DNA of 64,000 nucleotides. Origin: Pseudoduganella guangdongensis (GTDB lineage Bacteria; Pseudomonadota; Gammaproteobacteria; Burkholderiales; Burkholderiaceae_D). Under the pieces are notes generated by a model, which searched no databases, was not told the DNA's origin, and was given only the letters and a program-made list of their open reading frames with translations. The translations under genes were made by a program, and so were the position numbers. Positions 17,409 through 25,341 of the stretch are shown piece by piece. The stretch is from positions 62,001 to 126,000 of the forward strand of contig NZ_WWCJ01000005.1 of the NCBI RefSeq assembly GCF_009857475.1, read 5' to 3'. Position 1 is the first letter of the stretch, and each line of letters opens with the position of its first letter.

Positions 17409-17758
17409 GCGCTCCGGACGCTGGCCAGCAGCCAAAGCGCACCGTGCACCGGGCGCTGCTCATGCCGCTGTGGCGCCGCTGGTTCCCCGCCTTGAACCAG
17501 CTGGCGCTGCCGCAGGCCCACTACATCGTCAACCTTGCCATGCGCGATGCGATGCGCACTGCCGTGTACGTGCTGACAGCCGTGTCGCTGCTGGCGGCAA
17601 TGCTCTTTGTCGGGATGAATTACGGCCTGCACCCCGGTATGGGCGGCCTGGCGGCGCTGATCGTGTATGGCGTGCAGGTGCGGCTGGCAGCCACGCTGCT
17701 GAAGCGCCGCTTACCAGAGCTTCTGGCCGCCGGGCGTGTCGAGGTGGGTGAGGTATAG
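17405..17758 (+). CDS. Small membrane protein of unknown function
   Basis: A 117-residue protein with two predicted transmembrane helices (about residues 52-70 TAVYVLTAVSLLAAMLFVGM and 76-96 HPGMGGLAALIVYGVQVRLAA) and a basic N-terminal cytoplasmic segment. No family recognised. Its start overlaps the LOG stop by four bases, so it belongs to the TetR-LOG operon. Its 3' end overlaps the convergent YgjP-like gene by 48 bases. Confidence 0.75.
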   Translation: MSAPDAGQQPKRTVHRALLMPLWRRWFPALNQLALPQAHYIVNLAMRDAMRTAVYVLTAVSLLAAMLFVGMNYGLHPGMGGLAALIVYGVQVRLAATLLKRRLPELLAAGRVEVGEV

Positions 17759-18211
17759 GCGCAGGTCGAACTCGTACTGGTGGTAGTTCGGCTCCATGTA
17801 CGTGCATAGCTTGTAGAACGCCTTGTCGTGCTGCTTTTCCTTGACGTGCGCCAGCTCGTGCACCGCGATCATGCGCAGGAATTCCATCGGCACTTCCTTG
17901 AACATGGTCGCCACGCGGATCTCGTGCTTGGCCTTCAGCTTGCCGCCCTGGACGCGTGAGATGGAGGTGTGCAGACCGAGCGCGTGGTTGATCACGTGGA
18001 TCTTGCTGTCGTAGGCCACCTTGTCGATCGGCGCGGCATTGCGCAGGTGCTCTGCGCGCAAATCCTGGACGTAGTCGTACAGCGCACGGTCGGTGCGGAT
18101 ATCGTGGGCTTTTGGATAACGTTTCGACAGCACTTCGCCCAGGCGGCCCTGTTCTATCACCTGGCGGACTTGGGAGAGTGTCTGTTCTGAGTAGGCGCTG
18201 AGGTATTTCAT
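17711..18211 (-). CDS. YgjP-like zinc metallopeptidase domain protein
   Basis: A 166-residue protein with the gluzincin motif HELAHVKEKQHD (HExxH near residues 118-122, third ligand His near 127), matching the YgjP/DUF45 family of predicted zinc-dependent proteases. No signal peptide, so it should act in the cytoplasm. In this family the proteins sit with restriction or stress genes in some genomes, but here the neighbours are unrelated. The start at 18211 lies 26 bases from the divergent cho gene. Confidence 0.87.
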   Translation of the reverse strand: MKYLSAYSEQTLSQVRQVIEQGRLGEVLSKRYPKAHDIRTDRALYDYVQDLRAEHLRNAAPIDKVAYDSKIHVINHALGLHTSISRVQGGKLKAKHEIRVATMFKEVPMEFLRMIAVHELAHVKEKQHDKAFYKLCTYMEPNYHQYEFDLRLYLTHLDTPGGQKLW

Positions 18212-18237
18212 GACGGGCCGAATGGTATCATGAGCCC

Positions 18238-19083
18238 ATGCGCACCCACGTCAATTCGGTGGGACTGCTGGTGGTCAGCGACCCCGCATTGAACTTCAGC
18301 TATCCCGCCCACATCCCCCGCGACTGCATCGATGCCTTGCCGTCGCTGCCGGGCGTCTATATTTTCCGCGACGGCGCCGGCACGCCGCTGTATATCGGCA
18401 AGAGCGTGAACATCCGCACGCGGGTGCTGTCGCACATGCGCACGGCAGGGGAGATGCAGATGCTGGTGCGCACCGCCCGCATCGACTTCGAGCGCACTGG
18501 CGGCGAGATCTGCGCCTTGCTGCGCGAGGCGGAGCTGGTCAAGCTGCACCAGCCGGTCTTCAACTCCAGGCTGCGGCGCCAGCGCGAAATGTGCTCGATC
18601 AGCATGGCCGGCGATACGCCGCAAATCGTCTTTGCGCGTGAGGTGGACTTCGCCCGCACGGCGCATCTTTTCGGCCTGTTCGCCAGCCGCAAGGCCGCCC
18701 TCGAAATCCTGCGCGATGTGGCGCAGGCGCGCGATTTGTGCACGGTGGCGACCGGCCTGGAAAAAGGGCTGCCGGGGCGGCCCTGTTTTGCGCGGCAGGT
18801 GGGGCGCTGCCGGGGAGCGTGCACCGGCGAGGAGTCGGCGGCCGACCATGCGGTGCGCGTGCGGCTGGCGCTGGAACCCTTGCAGGTGACGCCCTGGCCG
18901 TATGCGGGCGCGGTCGCCATCGTCGAGGAATCGGACGGCCTGCGCCAGCGCGCGCTGGTGGACGGCTGGTGCTACCTGGGCGCGCCGGGCCGCGGCGCCG
19001 CGCAGCCGCGCTTCGATATCGATGTATACAATATTCTCGTGCGTCCGCTCGCGTCGGGTGTCCTTCGCATCGAGGAGCTGTAA
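18238..19083 (+). CDS. cho: Excinuclease Cho (GIY-YIG endonuclease, UvrC-like)
   Basis: A 281-residue homologue of the N-terminal half of UvrC. The GIY-YIG domain is clear: LPGVYIFRDGAGTPLYIGKS near residues 39-58 with Arg in NIRTRVLSHM and Glu in LLREAELVKLHQPVFN. Cho makes the 3' incision in nucleotide excision repair of bulky lesions with UvrAB. Length is close to E. coli Cho (295) and it lacks the UvrC C-terminal incision domain. A Cys cluster (CFARQVGRCRGAC near 181-193) corresponds to the conserved region after the nuclease domain. Its stop overlaps the start of the next small gene (TAATG). Confidence 0.88.
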   Translation: MRTHVNSVGLLVVSDPALNFSYPAHIPRDCIDALPSLPGVYIFRDGAGTPLYIGKSVNIRTRVLSHMRTAGEMQMLVRTARIDFERTGGEICALLREAELVKLHQPVFNSRLRRQREMCSISMAGDTPQIVFAREVDFARTAHLFGLFASRKAALEILRDVAQARDLCTVATGLEKGLPGRPCFARQVGRCRGACTGEESAADHAVRVRLALEPLQVTPWPYAGAVAIVEESDGLRQRALVDGWCYLGAPGRGAAQPRFDIDVYNILVRPLASGVLRIEEL

Positions 19084-19298
19084 TGGCGATCAAATTCAAT
19101 GTGTTCGGCACGCACGTGCATGTCGAACGGCGCGGCACGCAGTGGGCTGCCTTCTATCCAGGCACGGACGGCAAGCGCCGCGCGGCCGACTTCGTGATCC
19201 CGCACGATGTCGCCGAAGACGACCTGGCCCTCTATCTCGGCGACTTGTTCCACGAGGACGCGCGTCCCAGCCACCCCGAAGTCACGCGGGCGGCCTGA
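19083..19298 (+). CDS. Small conserved-looking hypothetical protein
   Basis: A 71-residue protein, MAIKFNVFGTHVHVERRGTQ..., with alternating hydrophobic/basic strands then an acidic C-terminal helix. ATG overlaps the cho stop as TAATG, which strongly implies coupled translation. I do not recognise a function. The pattern of a small beta-rich protein with an EDDLALYLGDLFHED segment suggests a single compact domain. Confidence 0.7.
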   Translation: MAIKFNVFGTHVHVERRGTQWAAFYPGTDGKRRAADFVIPHDVAEDDLALYLGDLFHEDARPSHPEVTRAA

Positions 19299-19354
19299 GG
19301 TATCGACTTATCCCACTATAAGGATTGCCCAAGGCCGTATACCTGCGGCCCATC

Positions 19355-19384
19355 AAGCGCTATATAATCAAATATATTGCGCTT
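19355..19384. promoter_or_regulatory. ModE-type operator of the molybdate operon
   Basis: A 30-base near-perfect palindrome: AAGCGCTATATA, six-base spacer ATCAAA, TATATTGCGCTT (one mismatch). This matches the known ModE box architecture (CGCTATATA-N6-TATAxxGCG class). It lies 17 bases upstream of the modA start and a ModE gene closes the same operon, implying molybdate-responsive autorepression. Confidence 0.85.
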
Positions 19385-19400
19385 TGGGAAAGGAATGCAG

Positions 19401-20138
19401 ATGGGACGTATGAGCGCACTCTTGCTGTCACTGTGCACTGCCGGGCATGCGGCGGCGGCCGATATCACGGTGTCGGCGGCGGCCAGCCTGAACAACGCCT
19501 TTCGCGAGGCGGCGGCGGCCTATGAGGCGGCGCACCCGGGTCACAAGGTCCGGCTGAATTTCGGCGCGTCCGACGCGCTGGTGGCGCAGATCGCCAAGGG
19601 CGCGCCGGTCGATGTGTTCGCGTCCGCCGACCAGGAGGCCATGGACAAGGCCCAGCCCCATGTGGCGCAGGGCACGCGCCGCGATTTCGCCAGCAACCGC
19701 CTGGTGGTGGCGGCGCCGGCTGCCAGCAAGCTGCAGTGGCGCACGCTGGCCGACCTGGGCCAGCCGGGCGTGCAGCGCCTGACCACCGGCAACCCGGCCA
19801 GCGTGCCGGCCGGCCGCTATGCCAGGTCCGCGCTGGAAAAGGCGGGCCAGTGGCAGGCGCTGGAACCCAAGTTCGTGTTCGCCACCAATGTGCGCCAGGC
19901 GCTGGACTACATTGCGCGCGGCGAGGTGGAGGCCGGCCTGGTGTACCAGACCGACGTCGCATCGCAGGCGGACAAGGTGCGCGCGGTGCTGGCGGTGCCG
20001 ACCACCGCGCCGATCAGCTATCCGCTGGCGGTATTGAAGGATGCGCCGAATGCGGCTGGCGCGCGCGGGTTCGCGGACTTCATCATGTCGCCCGGCGGCC
20101 AGGCCATCCTGGCGCGCCACGGCTTCGGCAAACCGTAA
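19401..20138 (+). CDS. modA: Molybdate ABC transporter substrate-binding protein ModA
   Basis: A 245-residue periplasmic binding protein for molybdate/tungstate. A signal peptide (MGRMSALLLSLCTAGHAAAA) precedes DITVSAAASLNNAFREAA, the conserved first ligand-binding segment; GASDALVAQI, GAPVDVFASAD and later QALDYIARGEVEAGLVYQTD are typical ModA signatures. ATG 19401 is selected because AGGA lies six bases upstream. First gene of modABC-modE, directly downstream of the ModE operator. Confidence 0.95.
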   Translation: MGRMSALLLSLCTAGHAAAADITVSAAASLNNAFREAAAAYEAAHPGHKVRLNFGASDALVAQIAKGAPVDVFASADQEAMDKAQPHVAQGTRRDFASNRLVVAAPAASKLQWRTLADLGQPGVQRLTTGNPASVPAGRYARSALEKAGQWQALEPKFVFATNVRQALDYIARGEVEAGLVYQTDVASQADKVRAVLAVPTTAPISYPLAVLKDAPNAAGARGFADFIMSPGGQAILARHGFGKP

Positions 20139-20153
20139 GAAGGGCGGCTGCAA

Positions 20154-20828
20154 ATGGATGCTGCGCTGATCGCGCTGGGCTTGTCGCTGAAGGTGGCTCT
20201 GTGGGCGACGGCGATCGACCTGGTGCTGGGCCTGGGCTTGGGCTACCTGCTGGCGCGCAAGCGCTTCCCCGGGCGCGAGTTGCTGGATGCCGTATTGACC
20301 TTGCCGATGGTGATGCCGCCGACCGTGCTCGGTTATTACCTGCTGGTGCTGATCGGGCGTAACGGCCCGATTGGCCACTGGCTGCAGCATTACTTCGGCA
20401 TCAACCTGATTTTCACCTGGCAGGGCGCCGTTATCGCCGCCGCCGTGGTGGCGTTCCCGCTGGTGCTGAAAGGCGCGCGCTCGGCGTTCGAAGCGGTCGA
20501 TGTGCAGCTGGAGCAGGCGGCGCGGGTGCTGGGGGTGTCGCCGCTCGGCGTCTTCCTGCGCGTCAGCCTGCCGCTGGCCTGGCGCGGCGTGCTGGCCGGC
20601 ACTCTGCTGGCCTTTGCCCGCTCGATGGGCGAGTTTGGCGCCACGCTGATGGTGGCGGGCAGTATTCCCGGCAAAACGCAGACGCTCTCGATTGCGGTCT
20701 ATGAGGCGGTGCAGGCCGGGCAGGACGATACGGCCAACCTGCTGGTGCTGATCACCTCCATCACCTGCATCATCGTGCTGGTGGCGGCCAACCGGCTGGC
20801 GCCAAACCGCGTGCAGGGGGCGGCATGA
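20154..20828 (+). CDS. modB: Molybdate ABC transporter permease ModB
   Basis: A 224-residue inner-membrane permease with five to six transmembrane helices (for example about 6-34, 46-66, 84-108, 140-160, 192-214). The EAA loop that docks the ATPase is visible as EQAARVLGVSPLGVFLRVSLPLAWRG near 121-146, and LPMVMPPTVLGYYLL is the conserved ModB/CysT-type motif. It starts 15 bases after modA and overlaps modC by four bases. Confidence 0.95.
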   Translation: MDAALIALGLSLKVALWATAIDLVLGLGLGYLLARKRFPGRELLDAVLTLPMVMPPTVLGYYLLVLIGRNGPIGHWLQHYFGINLIFTWQGAVIAAAVVAFPLVLKGARSAFEAVDVQLEQAARVLGVSPLGVFLRVSLPLAWRGVLAGTLLAFARSMGEFGATLMVAGSIPGKTQTLSIAVYEAVQAGQDDTANLLVLITSITCIIVLVAANRLAPNRVQGAA

Positions 20829-21502
20829 CGATCCGCGTCGATATCCGCAAAACGCTGCGCGCCGGCCAGCGCACCTTCCAGCTCGACGCGCAATTCGAAT
20901 CGGCCAACAAGCGCGTGGTGATCTACGGCGCCTCCGGCGCGGGCAAGAGCCAGATGCTGAAGGCGGTGGCCGGGCTGTCGCGCCCGGACAGCGGCGTGAT
21001 CGAGCTCGATGGCCGGCGCCTGTACGACAGCGGCGCGGGCATTGACGTGCCGGCGCAGGGGCGGCGCGTCGGCTACCTGTTCCAGGATTACGCCCTGTTC
21101 CCGCACCTGACCGTGCGCCAGAACATCGGCTTCGGCCTGCAGCGCGGCTGGTTCAATCCGGCGCCGCGCGGCGAGCCGGAAGCGGTGCGCTACTGGCTGG
21201 AAGCGTTCGGCCTGGCCGACGTGGCGCACCAGCGCCCGGGCGAGTTGTCGGGCGGGCAGCGGCAAAGGGTGGCGCTGGCGCGCGCCATCGTGTGCGAGCC
21301 GGCGGCGCTGCTGCTGGATGAACCGTTCGCGGCGCTCGACCCGGCGCTGCGCGTGCGCATGCGCAGCGAACTCGACGCCTTGCAGCGCCGGCTGGATATC
21401 CCGCTGCTGCTGATCACGCACGACCCGGAAGATGCCGCCACCTTCGGCGGCCATGTGTTAACCATGGCGGACGGCCGCGTCGCCGGGGAGGGCGCACGAT
21501 GA
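20825..21502 (+). CDS. modC: Molybdate ABC transporter ATPase ModC (short form)
   Basis: A 225-residue ABC ATPase: Walker A GASGAGKS (near 36-43), Q-loop YLFQDYALFPHLTV, signature LSGGQRQRVALARAI, Walker B LLLDEPFAALD and switch His LLITHD. Classical ModC is about 350 residues with a C-terminal TOBE/Mop domain; here the protein stops after the ATPase domain. The two TOBE modules in the operon reside in ModE instead. It overlaps modB and modE by four bases each. Confidence 0.92.
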   Translation: MTIRVDIRKTLRAGQRTFQLDAQFESANKRVVIYGASGAGKSQMLKAVAGLSRPDSGVIELDGRRLYDSGAGIDVPAQGRRVGYLFQDYALFPHLTVRQNIGFGLQRGWFNPAPRGEPEAVRYWLEAFGLADVAHQRPGELSGGQRQRVALARAIVCEPAALLLDEPFAALDPALRVRMRSELDALQRRLDIPLLLITHDPEDAATFGGHVLTMADGRVAGEGAR

Positions 21503-22299
21503 GCAAGGAAGTGGCGCTGCAGGGCGAGGTCTGGATTACCCTCGATGGCCAGAACTTTGGCGGTCACCAGCGCGTGGCCCTGCTGGCCAGCATTGCCGCA
21601 CACGGCTCGATCACCCAGGGCGCCAAGGCCATCGGCATGAGCTACAAGGCGGCGTGGGATGCGATCGACGCCATGAACAACCTGGCCGGCGAGCCGCTGT
21701 TGGACCGTGCCGCCGGCGGCAAGGGTGGCGGCGGTACCCGCCTGACGCGGCGCGGCGCCCAGCTGGTGGCCAACTTCCGCCGGATTGAACACGAGCACAA
21801 TGTGTTCATGCAGCACCTGAGCCGCCAGTCGCAAGGGCTGGCCGATGATTTCCTCCTGTTGCAAACGATGAAGATGAAAACCAGTGCGCGCAACCAATTC
21901 TCCGGCACCGTGGCGGCCATCAAGCACGGTGCGGTGAATGACGAGATCCTGCTGCATATTGTCGGCGGGCAGGCGATCGTCGCCATCATTACGCATGAAA
22001 GCACCGAGGCGCTGGGCCTGCGCGAAGGCGGTGCCGCGTTTGCACTGGTCAAGGCCTCGTCCATCATCCTGGCCACGGGCGAGGGCGGCAAGCTGTCCGC
22101 CCGCAACCAGTTGCGCGGCACGGTCTGCCGCGTGCAGCCGGGCGCGGTCAACTCGGAGGTGACCCTTGCCTTGCCCGGTGGCGGCACCATCGCCGCCACC
22201 GTTACCCGCGACAGCGAACAGGCGCTTGAGCTGGAAATGGGCGGGCAAGCGACAGCCCTGTTCAAAGCCTCCAGCGTCATCATCGGCGTACCGGAATAG
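21499..22299 (+). CDS. modE: Molybdate-responsive transcriptional regulator ModE
   Basis: A 266-residue regulator with an N-terminal LysR-like winged HTH (GHQRVALLASIAAHGSITQGAKAIGMSYKAAWDAID in parts: HQRVALLASIAAHGSITQ, AKAIGMSYKAAW) and a C-terminal pair of TOBE/Mop domains: KTSARNQFSGTV (about 124-190) and KLSARNQLRGTV (about 198-264), each binding molybdate at the dimer interface. Molybdate-bound ModE normally represses modABC. The palindrome upstream of modA is its probable target, forming a feedback loop. Confidence 0.94.
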   Translation: MSKEVALQGEVWITLDGQNFGGHQRVALLASIAAHGSITQGAKAIGMSYKAAWDAIDAMNNLAGEPLLDRAAGGKGGGGTRLTRRGAQLVANFRRIEHEHNVFMQHLSRQSQGLADDFLLLQTMKMKTSARNQFSGTVAAIKHGAVNDEILLHIVGGQAIVAIITHESTEALGLREGGAAFALVKASSIILATGEGGKLSARNQLRGTVCRVQPGAVNSEVTLALPGGGTIAATVTRDSEQALELEMGGQATALFKASSVIIGVPE

Positions 22300-22323
22300 G
22301 GCGCCGCGTCCCCGGCACCCTCA

Positions 22324-22629
22324 TCATCCCTGGGACGGGTTGGGCTTGGCTTCCGGCTCGCCGCCCTGGCGGTTGCCATTGCGCGCGGTTTGCCGGCTCT
22401 CGCCGCCCTTGCGCCCGATTTCCGCCATGTGCTCGCGGTCGCGGCTGACTGCCTCCCCGCCTTTCTGCCCGGCGCGCCGGGCCTCATCCGGCGTGAATTC
22501 GTGCGCCGTGCCTTTTTGGTGGGCCGCCTGGCCGCCTTTGCTGGCGATCATGCGCTGGGTTTCCTTGTCCATCGCCGCGAAGCCGCGCTTGCTGCGACGG
22601 CCCCTGGCCTGTTCGTCGTGAGTTGTCAT
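22324..22629 (-). CDS. KGG-motif stress-induced protein (YciG/ConB type)
   Basis: A 101-residue, very hydrophilic, Gly/Arg/Lys-rich protein with a repeated motif: RRSKRGFAAMD, ASKGGQAAH (near 30-38), GQKGGEAVS (near 53-61) and GRKGGESRQ (near 71-79). This is the KGG repeat of stress-induced proteins related to general stress protein YciG and plant LEA-like proteins; it should be largely unstructured and cytoplasmic. A strong ribosome binding site (GAGGGAG, seven bases before ATG) is the 3' arm of a predicted RNA structure (22639-22713), so translation may be structurally controlled. Confidence 0.88.
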   Translation of the reverse strand: MTTHDEQARGRRSKRGFAAMDKETQRMIASKGGQAAHQKGTAHEFTPDEARRAGQKGGEAVSRDREHMAEIGRKGGESRQTARNGNRQGGEPEAKPNPSQG

Positions 22630-22638
22630 TGTTCATCT

Positions 22639-22713
22639 CCCTCAAAGTGCCTGATAAACCGGGCGCGCGCCCGGAGCGTAAGCAGCGCAGCGGCTGCTTA
22701 CGGGCTTTGAGGG
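22639..22713 (-). promoter_or_regulatory. Predicted three-way-junction RNA leader masking the KGG gene RBS
   Basis: Read on the minus strand, CCCTCAAAG (22713-22705) pairs with CTTTGAGGG (22647-22639). Two perfect hairpins lie between: CGTAAGCAGC/GCTGCTTACG (22702-22693 with 22686-22677) and GGGCGC/GCGCCC (22672-22661). The 3' arm of the outer stem includes GAGGG of the Shine-Dalgarno sequence, ending 10 bases before the start codon. There is no U-run, so it is not a terminator. A cis-acting translational switch or RNA thermometer is inferred. Confidence 0.6.
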
Positions 22714-22749
22714 GAGGCCAACAGCATAGTTCAATTTATTTTTCGATAT

Positions 22750-23295
22750 TTATGATCCAGCCTGGCCGGTGGCCGAACGCTCGCCTTCCGCTTCGGGGGT
22801 AATGTTGCCGCGCATCGGGGTTGCACCGAAATCGTGCTCCAGCTCTTCCTTGCGCTCCTGTAGCCGGGCGCACAATTCTTCCAGGTCGGCATCGCTGGCG
22901 CGCAGGCTGGGGAAGATTACCTGTTCCTCCTCGGTCAGGTGGTGCTCCACGCTCTCGCGCAACTGCCGCATGGTGCCGGCCAGCTCGCTGTCGCCGGCGG
23001 CCATGCCGCGCATGTATGCGATCAGTTCTTTGGCGCTGGCATGCTCCTGCAGCGCTTGCTCGACCTGCTCCATCGCACCTGTTTCGGCGCGGACGGCAGG
23101 GTAGAAGATTTCTTCCTCGATGGTGGCGTGGATGGTCAGTTCCATGCAGATCTGCAGCGCCAGGTCATGTTGCAATTCCTGGTCGTTGGCACCGCATTGC
23201 TCGAACTCACGGAAAAGCTGTTTGACCTTGTCGTGGTCGGAGGTGAGAAGCGCCACGGCATCGCTTGCCGTGGCGTTGGATTTTTGCTGGCTCAT
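22750..23295 (-). CDS. Hemerythrin HHE-domain protein
   Basis: A 181-residue cytoplasmic protein with the HHE cation-binding four-helix bundle: LLTSDHDKVKQLFREFE (His near 21), HATIEEEIFYPAV (55-67), EHASAKELIAYM and EHHLTEEEQVIFP (116-128). The paired HxxxE iron ligands of hemerythrin-like di-iron proteins are present. Such proteins sense or buffer O2, NO or iron, and this subgroup often accompanies stress genes. It lies upstream of the KGG gene on the same strand, 120 bases away, likely co-regulated. Confidence 0.9.
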   Translation of the reverse strand: MSQQKSNATASDAVALLTSDHDKVKQLFREFEQCGANDQELQHDLALQICMELTIHATIEEEIFYPAVRAETGAMEQVEQALQEHASAKELIAYMRGMAAGDSELAGTMRQLRESVEHHLTEEEQVIFPSLRASDADLEELCARLQERKEELEHDFGATPMRGNITPEAEGERSATGQAGS

Positions 23296-23351
23296 GCTGG
23301 CTCCTTGGGGGCGTCGGTGGGACCGCGCAAAGGAGCCGCCAGGGCGGGGGA

Positions 23352-24362
23352 TCAGGCCACTTGCAGCACCAGCTTGCCGAAGTTCTTGCCTTCGAACAGC
23401 ATGTTCAGCGCTTGCGGGAAATTCTCGATGCCGCGCACCACGTCTTCCCGGCTCTTGATCTTACCTTCCTGCAGCCATTTGCCGAGCGCGGCAACGGCAA
23501 CGTGGTAGCGGTCGGCATAATCGAAGACGACCATCCCTTCCATGCGTGCGCGGTTCACCAGCAGGGCCAGGTAGTTGGCCGGCCCCTTGACCGGCGTCGT
23601 GTTGTTGTATTGTGAGATAGCGCCACAAACGACGATGCGGGCCTTCAGGTTGATGCGCGTGAGAACCATATCGAGGATCTCGCCACCAACGTTATCAAAG
23701 TATACGTCAACGCCATTTGGGCAGTGTTCCTTCAGGCCCGCGCGCACATCGCTGCCCTTGTAATCGATGCAGGCGTCGAAGCCCAGTTCGTTCACCACGA
23801 AGTCGCATTTGTCCTTGCCGCCGGCAATGCCGACCACGCGGCAGCCCAGTTGCTTCGCCACCTGGCCCACGGTCTGGCCCACGGCGCCGGCCGCGCCCGA
23901 GACCAGCACGGTTTCGCCGGCTTTGGGCTGGCCCACTTCCAGCAGGCCGAAATAGGCCGTCATGCCGGGCATGCCCAGCGTGTTGAGCCAGGTGGTGGCG
24001 GGAGCCAGGCGGGTATCGATTTTGGTCAGGGCGGCGCTACGGTCGTCGGCGGCACCGATCCAGTACTGCTGCACGCCCAGACCACCGGCCACCTGGTCGC
24101 CCACGGCAAAGCGCGCCGATTTCGACGCGATGACCTCGCCCAGGCCGCCGGCGCGCATCACTTCGCCGATGGCGACCGGGCGGATGTAGGATTTGCCCTC
24201 GTTCATCCAGCCGCGCATGGCGGGGTCGAGCGACAGGTACTGGGTCTTGACCAGCACTTCGCCGTCGGCCAGCTCGCGCACGGCTTCGCGCGTGACCTGC
24301 CAGTCGCTATCCTTGGTCATGCCCACCGGACGGGCGGCGAGGCGGAACTGGGTATTCTCCAT
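23352..24362 (-). CDS. curA: NADPH-dependent medium-chain oxidoreductase, CurA type
   Basis: A 336-residue zinc-independent MDR enzyme. The N-terminus (MENTQFRLAARPVGM... SLDPAMRGWMNEGKSYIRPVAIG, in parts) matches the prostaglandin reductase/curcumin reductase branch. The nucleotide-binding loop VSGAAGAVGQTVGQVAKQLG is near 148-167, KCDFVVNELGFDACIDYK follows, and YFDNVGGEILD and MEGMVVFDY are family signatures. These enzymes reduce alpha,beta-unsaturated ketones and aldehydes with NADPH. Divergent from purU. Confidence 0.9.
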   Translation of the reverse strand: MENTQFRLAARPVGMTKDSDWQVTREAVRELADGEVLVKTQYLSLDPAMRGWMNEGKSYIRPVAIGEVMRAGGLGEVIASKSARFAVGDQVAGGLGVQQYWIGAADDRSAALTKIDTRLAPATTWLNTLGMPGMTAYFGLLEVGQPKAGETVLVSGAAGAVGQTVGQVAKQLGCRVVGIAGGKDKCDFVVNELGFDACIDYKGSDVRAGLKEHCPNGVDVYFDNVGGEILDMVLTRINLKARIVVCGAISQYNNTTPVKGPANYLALLVNRARMEGMVVFDYADRYHVAVAALGKWLQEGKIKSREDVVRGIENFPQALNMLFEGKNFGKLVLQVA

Positions 24363-24465
24363 GCTGTCTCCTTTTGTGAAATAGTACGGTCATTCTATTC
24401 CGTATTTTCCCGGACGGGGCAATGTTCATGCGACAATATTGTCCCACTCATGACATGGCGACAAC

Positions 24466-25335
24466 ATGATTCATCCAGAATACATCCTCACGCTCTCCTG
24501 CCACGACCAGCGCGGCATTGTCCATCGCGTATCCGGATTCCTGGCGGAGCATGGTTGCAATATTATCGACTCCGCCCAGTTTGGCGACGCGGAGACGCAA
24601 CGTTTCTTCATGCGCGTGCACTTTGCGCGCGAGGACGGGGCGGTCAGCGATGCCATGCTGCGCGAGGACTTTGCCGGCCTGGCCAATGCCATGGGCATGG
24701 AATGGGCGCTGCACGACGGCCACGCCAAGCCACGCGTGATGCTGATGGTGTCGAAGATCGGGCACTGCCTGAACGACCTGCTGTTCCGCTACAAGAGCGG
24801 GCTGCTGCCGGTGGAGATTCCGGCCATCGTTTCCAACCACATGGACTTCTACCAGCTGGCGGCCAGTTATAATATTCCCTTCCACCACCTGCCGCTGGCG
24901 ACCGGCGCGCCGGAATCGGCCAAGCTGGCCCAGGAAGCGCGTGTTGTCGAACTGATGGAAACGCACCAGGTGGACCTGGTGGTGCTGGCGCGCTATATGC
25001 AGATCCTGTCGCCCTCGATGTGCGAGCGCCTGAAAGGGAAGGCGATCAATATCCACCATTCCTTCCTGCCTAGTTTCAAGGGCGCCAAGCCGTACGCGCA
25101 GGCGCACAAGCGCGGCGTGAAGCTGATCGGCGCCACCGCCCACTTTGTGACCGGCGACCTGGATGAAGGCCCGATCATCGAGCAGGATGTGGAACGCGTG
25201 GACCACGCCATGGATTCGGACGCGCTGACCGCCATCGGTCGCGACGTGGAATGCGTGGTACTGGCGCGCGCGGTCAAATGGTTCGTCGAGCACCGCATTT
25301 TGCTGAACGGCGACCGCACTGTAATTTTCAAGTAA
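24466..25335 (+). CDS. purU: Formyltetrahydrofolate deformylase PurU
   Basis: A 289-residue enzyme that hydrolyses 10-formyl-THF to formate and THF, balancing one-carbon pools. An N-terminal ACT domain (about 1-85; ILTLSCHDQRGIVHRVSGFL) precedes the formyltransferase-fold catalytic domain with SNHMDFYQLA, INIHHSFLPSFKGAKPY (catalytic Asn/His) and TAHFVTGDLDEGPIIEQD (catalytic Asp). Length matches the family (about 280). yaeQ follows six bases after its stop. Confidence 0.95.
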   Translation: MIHPEYILTLSCHDQRGIVHRVSGFLAEHGCNIIDSAQFGDAETQRFFMRVHFAREDGAVSDAMLREDFAGLANAMGMEWALHDGHAKPRVMLMVSKIGHCLNDLLFRYKSGLLPVEIPAIVSNHMDFYQLAASYNIPFHHLPLATGAPESAKLAQEARVVELMETHQVDLVVLARYMQILSPSMCERLKGKAINIHHSFLPSFKGAKPYAQAHKRGVKLIGATAHFVTGDLDEGPIIEQDVERVDHAMDSDALTAIGRDVECVVLARAVKWFVEHRILLNGDRTVIFK

Positions 25336-25341
25336 TAGGTA

